A program made the position numbers and the translations under genes. Positions 15,044 to 23,425 of a stretch of 25,452 bases of DNA are shown piece by piece (position 1 is the first letter of the stretch; each line of letters opens with the position of its first letter). Source of the DNA: Clostridia bacterium (GTDB lineage: Bacteria; Bacillota; Clostridia; RGIG6154); NCBI GenBank assembly GCA_017523005.1, contig JAFWXG010000078.1, positions 1 through 25,452 of the forward strand. The letters run 5' to 3'. The notes under the pieces were generated by a model. That model saw nothing but the letters and a program-made list of their open reading frames with translations. It was not told the DNA's origin and made no database searches.

Positions 15044-16516
15044 TTGAAATATAAAATAACGGGACTAATCGCTACAGCCTTGGTGCTGACTATAGTGCTT
15101 TGGGTAAGCTTTATGATGCCAACCGATAACGGAAAAAGGTATCATCAGCATACGGAGGCTGAAGAGAAGAAAACTTGCACACATACTGACGGAAAACTTT
15201 GCACACATCTTCCGATTATAAAAATAGATACAAATGGTCAGGCGATTCCCGGAGAGCCGATTTTAAATATTCCCGGCGGTCATACGCTTCAGTACACCAT
15301 GTCGGAAACGGGAGAAGAAACTATACTCTCAAAACTTTCGGTAATTGATAATATCGGCGAAAATAATCATACCGAAGATGCATCTTCCGTATCGAGTGAT
15401 ATCAGAATTCGTATACGCGGGAACTCTTCAAGGCATTTTGAGAAAAAGGGATACATTATAAAAATGATAACCTCCGAGGGATTAAATAATCCTCAAAGCC
15501 TTATGGGAATGGACACTCATCATGAGTGGGCACTTCACGGGCCTTATCTTGATAAAACCCTTATCCGTAATTACATCTGCTATAATCTTGCAGGCGAAAT
15601 TATGGGGTATGCTCCGAATGTTCGTTTTTGCGAACTAATCCTAAACGGCGAATATCAGGGATTATATTTATTAACCGAAACAATAACTGCAGGAAAGACG
15701 GGTGCGAGGCTTGAACTTTCTGTAGACAAAAAAGACAATAGTTTTTCCGGATACTTATTAAGGCTTGACAGAGGCAGTAATACAGAGCTTAAAAATATAA
15801 ATAATTTCAGTAATTACACATACAAAACGGACAGCAGGATTAACATAGTGTATCCAGGCAACGACAATCTTAACCCTGTACTTGCGAGCGGAATATGTGA
15901 TGACTTTTCAGACTTTGAAAAGGCGCTTTACTCTTATGATTATGACAGCGAAGAGCTTGGTTATGAAAACTATATTGATGTAAATTCCTTTATTGATTAT
16001 TTCCTTATCAATGAATTTACAAGTAACTATGATGCAGGAAGCAAGTCTACATATATGTATAAGGGTATAGACGGAAAGCTTCATATGTGTGTATGGGATT
16101 TTAATAATGCCTTTGACAACTATCAGGAAAATGAAATATCTTACAGAATGTTTTCCATGCAGGACGGGCTCTGGTTTGATATGCTTTTTAAAGATGAAAG
16201 GTTTGTTGAAAGGGTAATAAAACGCTACCAAGAATTGGAAAAGCAATATTTGAATGAGGAGTATATGAATTCCTATATAGACAGCGTAATAGAGTATTTG
16301 GGACCTGCAATCGATAGAAATTTTGAAAGGTGGGGACACACTTTCCTGCCCGAATGGGACAGACTTTTTGATTTTCACAGAAACCTTCATTCCTATGATG
16401 AGGCAGTAGAACAGCTAAAAGGATACATCAAAGACCGTCACGAGTGGATGAACGAAAATATAGAAGTGCTCAGGCAGTATAGTGCCGAATCAAAGGTAAA
16501 AAATTATAATTATTAA
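15044..16516 (+). CDS. CotH-like secreted kinase-family protein
   Basis: TTG 15044 is chosen because GGAGG (15031-15035) stands 8 bases upstream; the in-frame GTG 15035 overlaps that site. The 490-residue product has an N-terminal transmembrane anchor (about 6-26) and an extracellular domain with CotH signatures: RIRGNSS (123-129), EKKGYIIKM (the ATP-anchoring lysines), HEWALHGPYLDKTLIRN (161-177), YQGLYLLTE (204-212) and the metal-binding-type WDFNNAFDN (351-359). Bacillus CotH phosphorylates spore coat proteins. In this operon the target is unknown: surface protein, polymer or the VTC-linked product. Before the kinase region lies CTHTDGKLCTH (45-55), a repeated Cys-Thr-His that could bind metal. 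It is 32 bases after DUF4956 and 19 before the next gene. Confidence 0.88.
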   Translation: MKYKITGLIATALVLTIVLWVSFMMPTDNGKRYHQHTEAEEKKTCTHTDGKLCTHLPIIKIDTNGQAIPGEPILNIPGGHTLQYTMSETGEETILSKLSVIDNIGENNHTEDASSVSSDIRIRIRGNSSRHFEKKGYIIKMITSEGLNNPQSLMGMDTHHEWALHGPYLDKTLIRNYICYNLAGEIMGYAPNVRFCELILNGEYQGLYLLTETITAGKTGARLELSVDKKDNSFSGYLLRLDRGSNTELKNINNFSNYTYKTDSRINIVYPGNDNLNPVLASGICDDFSDFEKALYSYDYDSEELGYENYIDVNSFIDYFLINEFTSNYDAGSKSTYMYKGIDGKLHMCVWDFNNAFDNYQENEISYRMFSMQDGLWFDMLFKDERFVERVIKRYQELEKQYLNEEYMNSYIDSVIEYLGPAIDRNFERWGHTFLPEWDRLFDFHRNLHSYDEAVEQLKGYIKDRHEWMNENIEVLRQYSAESKVKNYNY

Positions 16517-16535
16517 GTAAGGAGGTAATAAGCGA

Positions 16536-18689
16536 ATGAAAAAATATATTATTATTGTATCTGCTATTATTGCGCTTATCTTATTATTTGATTTTGCTTA
16601 TTACCATCTTGGCTGGTATATTCCTTTTGGAAATGATACACCTAAGTGTTTTGTAAAGACAGACGATAAAAATATATTAGTTAAACAAGAGGGTAAATTC
16701 ATAGAATTTGAAATCAAGGGCGTGAATTTGGGCTCGGCAATACCCGGAGAATGGCCTTTAGATTATGCGATAGATGACACTACATATCTTCGTTGGTTTA
16801 GACAAATTCAGGAAATGGGTGCTAATACCATAAGAGTTTACGGTGTACAGTCCGATACTTTTTATAAAGCTTTTTACAGCTATAATAAGAACAATCAAAA
16901 TCCGCTTTATCTTATTCAGGGAGTTTTGATAAACGACTATGTGCAATTTTCACATCGGGATGCTTTTGATGATGAATTTATCGAAAGCTTTACCGATAAT
17001 GCAAGAACTGCCGTTGATGTAATTCACGGAAGAAAGAAAATTCAGTTCGGGCGTAAGGCGACATCGGCTTCAGGGTCTTTTACTTTGGATGTATCGGATT
17101 GGGTAATAGGCTATATCCTCGGCATTGATTGGGAGCCTTCCACCGTTGCATACACCAATGAAAAATATAAAGCTTCAAATCTTTCGTATAAAGGGAAATA
17201 TATGTATGCAAAAGACGGAGCAGCTCCTTTTGAAATTATGCTTGCAACTGTTGGCGATAAAATGATTGAATATGAATCAAACAAATATGAAACGCAAAGG
17301 CTCATTGCTTTTTCAAATCATCCCGGTGCAGATCCGTTTACATACCCTGAAGATGTTGCAAGACTATACCAGAAATACGCAGAGATTGACATAGAAAACA
17401 TCGTGGGGACAGATAAATTTATTTCAGGTCAGTTTGCATCCTATCATGTTTATCCGTTCCAGACAGATTTGCTAAAATTTCTTCAGGATTTCGGTGGAAT
17501 AGAACCTTGCTATAATGAAGACGGAAGTTTTAACGATTACAGAACATATTTTGCTATGCTGAACTTCTATCACAGCTGTCCTGTTGTAATTTCGGAATTT
17601 GGTATTTCATCAGGTCGTGGCGTTGAACATGAAGCAAAGGACGGGGATGGCATATACAGTCAGGTTTCGGAAAAAGAACAAGGAAAGGCACTTGCTGACT
17701 GCTGGGAGGATATCAAGGCCGCCGGCTTGAACGGCGGATGTGTTTATTCATGGCAGGATGAATGGGCAAGACGAACATGGAATACCCTTTATGCAATTAA
17801 CGAGGAAAGGTCCCCTTATTGGTCGGATTATCAGACAAACGGGCAGTATTTTGGGCTTTTATCATTTGATCCGGGAGAGGAAAAATCCGTCTGTTATGTT
17901 GATGGGAACATATCTGAATGGGACGAAGAAGATGTGGTTATAAAAGGTAATTTGGAACTTTCCATCAAGTATGATGAAAAGTTTGTGTATTTCCTTATAA
18001 AGAAGAAAAATCTTGATTTTTCAAACGACATCATATACATTCCCATTGACTTAACTCAAAAGACAGGAAGCAATTACTGCAAAAATTTGGGTGTTAAATT
18101 TGACAGAGAGGCAGATTTTCTTCTTGTCATAAACGGCAGTGAAAATTCAAGACTCATTGTTCAGGAGAGATATGAGGCACTCCGCTCAACATATTCGCGA
18201 AGAATAAACGGATTTGACACCTACAGACAGGAAAACATTCCCCCAAAAAATTCTCCCGAATTTGTGCTTATCAATACCATTGTTGAAAAAAAGGTTTTAA
18301 GCGAGAATCCATTGGAACGAAATATTGATATCTTGGTTGAAACAGGAAAGCTTCTTTATGGCAACGCAAATCCTGAAAGCCCTGACTTTAACTCTCTTGC
18401 AGACTTCATTTCAAACGGCGACTATATAGAAGTGAAAATTCCCTGGCAACTCCTCAATTTCTCTGATCCCTCAAAAATGGAGATACACGATGACTATTAT
18501 GACGGAAATTACGGAGTGAAAAACATTAAAATTGATGGAATGTATGTAGGCGTAGGTTTTGGAAACGGGCGAGTTGCTATGGAAAAAGTAAAGCTCGAAG
18601 GTTGGGCAAATACCGTAACCTATTACGAAAGATTAAAAAGTTCATATTATGTAATGCAGGGTTTGTGGAAAGCAGGTGTTAAAAAGTGA
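16536..18689 (+). CDS. Membrane-anchored glycoside-hydrolase-like TIM-barrel protein with C-terminal CBM9-like domain
   Basis: A 717-residue protein with an N-terminal hydrophobic anchor (4-20), then a GH-A-clan-like barrel: IKGVNLGSAIPGEWP (60-74), GANTIRVYGVQ (95-105), GYILGIDWEP (192-201), HVYPF (304-308), PVVISEFGISSGRG (349-362; Glu354 in the nucleophile position) and GGCVYSWQDEW (400-410). The usual Asn-Glu acid/base pair is replaced by Asp198-Trp-Glu200, so activity may be altered. From about residue 454 (VDGNISEWDEEDVV) begins a beta-sandwich resembling CBM9/DOMON carbohydrate-binding modules. In exopolysaccharide operons such a hydrolase typically trims or modifies the polymer. It starts after GGAGG and overlaps the next gene by 4 bases (GTGA). 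I cannot assign a GH family. Confidence 0.75.
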   Translation: MKKYIIIVSAIIALILLFDFAYYHLGWYIPFGNDTPKCFVKTDDKNILVKQEGKFIEFEIKGVNLGSAIPGEWPLDYAIDDTTYLRWFRQIQEMGANTIRVYGVQSDTFYKAFYSYNKNNQNPLYLIQGVLINDYVQFSHRDAFDDEFIESFTDNARTAVDVIHGRKKIQFGRKATSASGSFTLDVSDWVIGYILGIDWEPSTVAYTNEKYKASNLSYKGKYMYAKDGAAPFEIMLATVGDKMIEYESNKYETQRLIAFSNHPGADPFTYPEDVARLYQKYAEIDIENIVGTDKFISGQFASYHVYPFQTDLLKFLQDFGGIEPCYNEDGSFNDYRTYFAMLNFYHSCPVVISEFGISSGRGVEHEAKDGDGIYSQVSEKEQGKALADCWEDIKAAGLNGGCVYSWQDEWARRTWNTLYAINEERSPYWSDYQTNGQYFGLLSFDPGEEKSVCYVDGNISEWDEEDVVIKGNLELSIKYDEKFVYFLIKKKNLDFSNDIIYIPIDLTQKTGSNYCKNLGVKFDREADFLLVINGSENSRLIVQERYEALRSTYSRRINGFDTYRQENIPPKNSPEFVLINTIVEKKVLSENPLERNIDILVETGKLLYGNANPESPDFNSLADFISNGDYIEVKIPWQLLNFSDPSKMEIHDDYYDGNYGVKNIKIDGMYVGVGFGNGRVAMEKVKLEGWANTVTYYERLKSSYYVMQGLWKAGVKK

Positions 18690-19792
18690 AAATAGAAATA
18701 ATGATTTATGCTTATATCGCAATATGCGTCAGTATGATTCTGTATAACATTGTCTATGTTTTTATTTTAAAGCACCGTGAAAAAGCACTTGGCACCAATT
18801 CTGCAAAGCTTGAAAAAGTGATTTTGGATGAGCTTGAAAGAATAAAGTCAGGCGATGAGGTTTTAGAAGGTCACAAAAAGTTTTTAAAAAAATCTCTTCA
18901 AAGGACCGCCGGCATTACTGCTTTTGACAAGGCGTTGGAAAATATATTCAAAATTGAGCCTAAGCTTTGCGAAGAATATTTAATGCAAACTTATTCCGTG
19001 TTTGAGTATTTAACACATAAGTATATAAGCCGAGATACTATTAAGATTGCATATTTTCCATACATACTGCAAAAATACAACATCTTAAAGCATGACAAGG
19101 AAGGAAAGCTTACGGATATATTACTTGAGCTTTTAAGATCCGTAAATGTTTATTGCAGAGAAAATACACTGAAGGCAATTTACAGTATTAAGAATCCCGA
19201 AATTGTCGTTTTGGCTCTTAAGGTTATTGATAAAAACTTATCCTTTCATCACCCAAAGCTTATTTGTGACGGACTTTTAAACTTCAAAGGGGATAAAGAA
19301 AACTTAAAAGAAATGCTTTTTGAAAGCTTTAACGCATATTCTGTCAAAATGCAGCTTAATATTCTAAATTACCTCCGCTTTGGTAATATCCGCTGTGATA
19401 AAGAAATGCTGGAGCTTTTATCAAACGAAAAGGCAAACAGCGAGCTTCGTTTTGCAGCTATCCGATACTTTGAAAAATTCCCGATTAAAGAAGCTGAAAG
19501 TATTATTCAGGCACTTGCGGAAAATTTAGAAGGCCGTACATGGGAATATCAGGCAATTGCATCTTCTGCGCTCAAATCATACCCCGGCGATGTAACATTT
19601 AGAATACTTGTAGAAAACCTGTCAAGTACTAATTGGCATATAAGACAAAATAGTGCTATAAGCCTTGAAAGACAAGGTTATACATATCATGACTTAATAA
19701 GCGTTTTTGATGGCAATGATAGGTTTGCCAGAGAAATTATGCGCGACCGTCTTGATAAGAGAAATGCAGAAAAAGAGGCGATGAAAGCATAA
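18686..19792 (+). CDS. Membrane-anchored HEAT-repeat protein
   Basis: GTG start at 18686 overlaps the previous stop (GTGA), so translation is probably coupled. The 368-residue product has one transmembrane helix (about 5-27) and then a long alpha-helical domain. Repeating helical pairs such as RSVNVYCRENTLKAIYSIKNPEIVVLALKVI, SNEKANSELRFAAIRYF and NLSSTNWHIRQNSAISLERQG look like HEAT/armadillo units. It is probably cytosolic and acts as a scaffold, perhaps linking synthase to regulator. It is directly followed (1-base overlap) by the glycosyltransferase gene, suggesting the two proteins form a complex. No enzyme motif seen. Confidence 0.75.
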   Translation: MKIEIMIYAYIAICVSMILYNIVYVFILKHREKALGTNSAKLEKVILDELERIKSGDEVLEGHKKFLKKSLQRTAGITAFDKALENIFKIEPKLCEEYLMQTYSVFEYLTHKYISRDTIKIAYFPYILQKYNILKHDKEGKLTDILLELLRSVNVYCRENTLKAIYSIKNPEIVVLALKVIDKNLSFHHPKLICDGLLNFKGDKENLKEMLFESFNAYSVKMQLNILNYLRFGNIRCDKEMLELLSNEKANSELRFAAIRYFEKFPIKEAESIIQALAENLEGRTWEYQAIASSALKSYPGDVTFRILVENLSSTNWHIRQNSAISLERQGYTYHDLISVFDGNDRFAREIMRDRLDKRNAEKEAMKA

Positions 19793-21189
19793 TGGAAACA
19801 ATAAAAAATATTTTTGACATTATCAGCGTTGGCTTTGTTATATATCTCATCGGTTACTCTACATTTTTGTTTTTATCGGTTGTTGTGGGTGCATCAACTC
19901 TTTATAAAAAGAAGATGCAGGACAGACTGATGAATAAATTCACTGACAACTACTTTGTCCCGATAACCATTGTCGTTCCGGCGTATAACGAAGAGGTAAC
20001 GGTTGTGCAGACGGTTAAATCCCTGCTTTCTCTTGACTATAACCTTTATGAGATTGTAGTGGTAGATGACGGCTCAAAAGATGAAACCTCGCGTGTGTTA
20101 ATAGAAGCATATAATATGCATCCTGTAAGACGACCTCTCCATAGAAGTATAGCTTGTCAGCCGGAAGAGTTTATTTATGAATCTCACGAGCAAAAGGTAC
20201 CGCTGACTTTAATACGAAAGAAAAACGGTGGCAAGGCAGACGCACTTAATATGGGTATCAATGCAGCACAGTATCCATATTTTATTTGTATGGATGCAGA
20301 CTCTGTTTTGCAGTATGATTCCCTGAAAAAGATTGTAATTCCCGTTTTGGAAGAAGAAAATGTGGTTGCGGTAGGTGGAACTGTAAGACCTTGTAACGAT
20401 GTAACTCTTAATGAGGGCAGGGTTATTAAATACAGATTGCCAAAAAACATTTTAGCTTGTATGCAGCTACTCGAATATGACCGATCGTTCTTAGCATCAA
20501 GAATTTTGTTTGACCATTTTAACGGCTCGCTGATTATATCGGGAGCGTTTGGAATGTTCAAAAAAGAAACAGTTATCGCAGCAGGTGGCTATGACCACGG
20601 TACTATGGGCGAAGATATGGAGCTTGTGGTAAAGCTTCATTCCTACTGCCTTACAAATCAAATTCCATACTCCATCAAATATGCAACCGATGCAGTTTGC
20701 TGGACTCAGGTTCCCGAAAAATTAGGCGACCTTAAAAAACAAAGAAAACGCTGGCATCTTGGACTTTTCCAAACTATGTGGAAGCATAAAAAGATGATGG
20801 CAAACCCTAAATTCGGCGCAGTTGGGTTCATTTCGTATATGTACTTTTTATTCTATGAACTGCTATCGCCGTTTATAGAGGTGTTTGGTGTGTTTACAAT
20901 GGCTTTAGCATATTGTATCGATTTATTAAATCTGCCGTTTATGATACTTTTTATGTTGATTTATGCATCATATAACTCTATACTTACACTTACGGCATTC
21001 TTTTCAAGAATACAAACCATTGATTTGACTGTTACATTTAAAGATTGTATGAAAGCCATAATGCTGTGCTTTTTTGAGGTTACAACACTCCGATTTGTTA
21101 TGGCATTTGTAAGACTTACGGCATTTAAAGGTTATAAAAAGAAAAAGCTTGACTGGGGACGCATTGAACGAAAAGGAATAAATATTTAA
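19792..21189 (+). CDS. Processive family-2 glycosyltransferase (polysaccharide synthase-like)
   Basis: A 465-residue membrane protein. An N-terminal helix (10-32) is followed by a GT-A domain with VPAYNEE (62-68), VDDGS (91-95), KAD (148-150), DAD (168-170), GED (273-275, catalytic base) and QRKRW (317-321), the Q/RxxRW motif of processive beta-glycan synthases such as cellulose, hyaluronan and poly-N-acetylglucosamine synthases. Several C-terminal helices (from about 345) would form the polymer channel. There is an unusual insert of about 30 residues after the VDDGS strand (107-137). No PilZ domain is present, so c-di-GMP is not expected to activate this enzyme directly; control by the riboswitch is the visible route. 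The sugar cannot be told. Its start overlaps the HEAT gene by one base. Confidence 0.9.
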   Translation: METIKNIFDIISVGFVIYLIGYSTFLFLSVVVGASTLYKKKMQDRLMNKFTDNYFVPITIVVPAYNEEVTVVQTVKSLLSLDYNLYEIVVVDDGSKDETSRVLIEAYNMHPVRRPLHRSIACQPEEFIYESHEQKVPLTLIRKKNGGKADALNMGINAAQYPYFICMDADSVLQYDSLKKIVIPVLEEENVVAVGGTVRPCNDVTLNEGRVIKYRLPKNILACMQLLEYDRSFLASRILFDHFNGSLIISGAFGMFKKETVIAAGGYDHGTMGEDMELVVKLHSYCLTNQIPYSIKYATDAVCWTQVPEKLGDLKKQRKRWHLGLFQTMWKHKKMMANPKFGAVGFISYMYFLFYELLSPFIEVFGVFTMALAYCIDLLNLPFMILFMLIYASYNSILTLTAFFSRIQTIDLTVTFKDCMKAIMLCFFEVTTLRFVMAFVRLTAFKGYKKKKLDWGRIERKGINI

Positions 21190-21210
21190 AGAATCGAGGT
21201 GATACGGAAA

Positions 21211-23100
21211 ATGAGAAAATATATGATTGCTTTAGTTTTGCTGTTTTTTTGTTGTGTGCAGCCTGTTTTTGCCGTGGTTAATACCACAGAGAAAACCGAG
21301 GGCTTGGGGAGAAGCATCTATGTAGCCGGAAATCCTGATAATTATCCGGTTGAATTTTATGATAAGGACAAAAAAGAATACTGCGGTATTATACCCGATA
21401 TGCTCGGGATAATCTCTGAGCGTTCGGGCGTAGACTTTGTGTATATAAACGGAAATAAAACAGATAAGAACGCAATGGGCGAAAACCTGCAGGTAGAAAT
21501 TGTTTCTTCCTCTGTACCTGACAGCTCACTGCCTTATTACAAGGATTATTTAGAGCTTGTATCCGTTGAAAAAGACGGCGAAACTGTGAAATCAGGTCTT
21601 GTTTTCACAAGCCTTGCAGATGATGAACTAATTTTGAAAACTAAAGCTGCAGCAAATGAAATTTCTGAAGATGTTAAAAGCGGAATTTATCTTTCTTATG
21701 CAGTAGAAAGCTCGAAAATAAACTACTTTTGGCTTATTATTTCGCTTTTTGCTTGCTTATTGCTCATAATTGCAGTAGTACTGCTGATTTTACGCATCAA
21801 ACGCATACGCAACGAAAATGCTGTAGACAAAATGACAGATTCTGAGACAGGAATGGGAAATCTGCAATTTTTCAAATACCATTTTAGGTATACCATAAGC
21901 GATATTTCAAGAAGTCTTTATTATGTTTCGTATATCATTTTAGACAGCAGTTATCTTCGCTCCTATCACGGCGACAGTTCTTTTGAAGATGTGCTCAAGT
22001 ACACAGCATCGGTTCTTTCTGAGTACACGGGCGACAGAGAAATCTCTGCACGAATTACTGAAAACGGATTTGCCTTTGCTTTTCAATCTACAAATGATGA
22101 TGACGCACGAAAAAGGCTTACCGAGATTATGAATAGGCTCAACAGTTTTGAAGATATGAAGGAGAAAAACAATAAACTTGTGTTTCATTCTGCGGTCTAT
22201 CATCTTGGAAGTTCCGACAGAAATTGCGAAATTTTGCTTTTCAATCTTAGAAAGAACTGCAACAAAATTTTCGGTACAGAAAAACAGATAGTTTATTGTG
22301 ATACTCATTCTATGAATATAATTCAGGAGGAAAAGAAAATTACAGAGAGTATCTTAAAGGGTTTTGAAAATAACGAATTTAAGATGTATTTGCAGTTTAT
22401 TGTTGATAATAAAACAAAACAAATTGTTTCGGCAGAAGCACTTTCCAGATGGGATAGCCGCGAGAAAGGACTTATCAGTCCCGGTAAATATATCGAGAAT
22501 ATGGAAATGGCGGGACTTATCAGCAAGCATGACTTTTATATGTTTGAGCTTGTTTGCCGTCAGCTTGAAAAATGGAAGGATACAGAATTTAATAATATTA
22601 CGCTGTCTTGCAACTTTACGAGAATAACACTTTCGGAAGCAAATTTTATTGATAAACTCAGGATGATTTCAAATAGTTTTATTTTTGATAAATCAAAGCT
22701 TGCTATTGAAATTACCGAGGATGCTATGGAAAAGAACAGAGAAACTGCAACAAAGAATGTAAGACTGTGTAAGGAGCTCGGCTTTAAGGTTTATCTTGAC
22801 GACTTGGGAAGCGGATATACATCCCTTGCAAATTTATGTGATTATCCTATTGATGTGGTTAAAATTGACCGTGATATTTTGCTTAAAACCGAAATTGAAA
22901 AAGGTAAAGACCTGTTTACAGGAATAATTGCTCTTGCACACAGTCTCAATATTAAGGTTATCTGTGAGGGCGTAGAAACAGCAGAACAGAATACCCTTGT
23001 ATCTTCATCTGCCTGCGACTTCGTTCAGGGGTGGTATTATTCCAAAGCACTTCCCTTAGAGGAATGTGAGTCGTTTATTGACAAATATGAAAAAAGGTAG
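21211..23100 (+). CDS. Membrane c-di-GMP phosphodiesterase (degenerate GGDEF plus EAL)
   Basis: Breaks down cyclic di-GMP. ATG 21211 has GAGGTGAT upstream. The 629-residue protein has a signal peptide (to about 21), an extracellular region of about 145 residues beginning with SIYVAGNPDNYPVEFYD, like the start of family-3 solute-binding sensor domains but too short for a whole one, and a transmembrane helix at about 172-195. A GGDEF-like domain follows (205-365) whose active site reads ARITENGFAF instead of GGDEF, so it cannot be a cyclase. The EAL domain has the full catalytic set: Glu409 (EAL), Asn468, Glu500 (EITE), Asp530-Asp531 (DDLGSGYTS), Lys551 (KIDR), Glu586 and Glu589 (EGVET), and Gln606. 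As last gene of the riboswitch operon it would lower the ligand that controls its own transcription. Confidence 0.9.
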   Translation: MRKYMIALVLLFFCCVQPVFAVVNTTEKTEGLGRSIYVAGNPDNYPVEFYDKDKKEYCGIIPDMLGIISERSGVDFVYINGNKTDKNAMGENLQVEIVSSSVPDSSLPYYKDYLELVSVEKDGETVKSGLVFTSLADDELILKTKAAANEISEDVKSGIYLSYAVESSKINYFWLIISLFACLLLIIAVVLLILRIKRIRNENAVDKMTDSETGMGNLQFFKYHFRYTISDISRSLYYVSYIILDSSYLRSYHGDSSFEDVLKYTASVLSEYTGDREISARITENGFAFAFQSTNDDDARKRLTEIMNRLNSFEDMKEKNNKLVFHSAVYHLGSSDRNCEILLFNLRKNCNKIFGTEKQIVYCDTHSMNIIQEEKKITESILKGFENNEFKMYLQFIVDNKTKQIVSAEALSRWDSREKGLISPGKYIENMEMAGLISKHDFYMFELVCRQLEKWKDTEFNNITLSCNFTRITLSEANFIDKLRMISNSFIFDKSKLAIEITEDAMEKNRETATKNVRLCKELGFKVYLDDLGSGYTSLANLCDYPIDVVKIDRDILLKTEIEKGKDLFTGIIALAHSLNIKVICEGVETAEQNTLVSSSACDFVQGWYYSKALPLEECESFIDKYEKR

Positions 23101-23154
23101 AACCAAATATGCCAACAAATATTTGTAAAATTTGCAATTTATTATAGTGGATTA

Positions 23155-23187
23155 GCAGCCGATGTGAATTTCGCATTGGCTGTTTTT
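23155..23187 (+). terminator. Terminator of the exopolysaccharide operon
   Basis: AGCCGATG (23157-23164) pairs with CATTGGCT (23174-23181) with one G-T pair, followed by GTTTTT. It ends the operon 55 bases after the EAL gene. Confidence 0.8.
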
Positions 23188-23218
23188 ATATCCAAAACCT
23201 TTTTTTATCACACACGCG

Positions 23219-23247
23219 TTGTACTTTCGCTGCAATTTGGTTACAAT
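23219..23247 (+). promoter_or_regulatory. Promoter of the 20-residue peptide unit
   Basis: TTGTAC (23219-23224), 17-base spacer, TACAAT (23242-23247). Good sigma-A match in a region with no long gene. Confidence 0.65.
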
Positions 23248-23291
23248 GTTAGAAAGCTTGTTAACAAAAATTGAACCGCGCGCTGTAATGA

Positions 23292-23342
23292 ATCTCCCAA
23301 AGCGCTATTGGAGATATTTTTTAAAAAAACTTTTGAAAAGTT
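23292..23342 (+). promoter_or_regulatory. Structured leader: terminator-like hairpin and palindrome
   Basis: ATCTCC(C)AA (23292-23300) pairs with TTGGAGAT (23308-23315) across a 7-base loop and is followed by a T-run to 23322, like an intrinsic terminator. A perfect palindrome AACTTTTGAAAAGTT follows at 23328-23342, touching the AGGAGG site. Together they may attenuate the small gene downstream. Confidence 0.5.
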
Positions 23343-23355
23343 AGGAGGAATTTAA

Positions 23356-23418
23356 ATGTTTAATTTAACAACAAAACCTGTGTCAGCAAGTGGACTGATG
23401 AAGAAGGCAAAGAAGTAA
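23356..23418 (+). CDS. 20-residue basic peptide (or frameshifted 28-residue peptide)
   Basis: ATG 23356 has an ideal AGGAGG 7 bases upstream and encodes MFNLTTKPVSASGLMKKAKK, ending in a basic tail. Promoter, leader hairpins and a strong terminator frame this reading frame, so it is probably the expressed product of the unit. One extra A in the AAAA run near 23374 would instead give a 28-residue peptide ending KEVNPQPSSY, whose composition looks more protein-like, with its stop at 23441 inside the terminator loop. A real frameshift, a sequence error, or chance could explain that. No modification enzymes or exporter are adjacent. Function unknown: signal peptide, small toxin or regulatory RNA are possible. 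Confidence 0.45.
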   Translation: MFNLTTKPVSASGLMKKAKK

Positions 23419-23425
23419 ATCCTCA

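Noticed and set aside
19792..21189. Cellulose synthase (BcsA) call for the glycosyltransferase
   Set aside because: Core motifs fit any processive family-2 synthase, and there is no PilZ domain or BcsB-like partner, so the sugar is left open.
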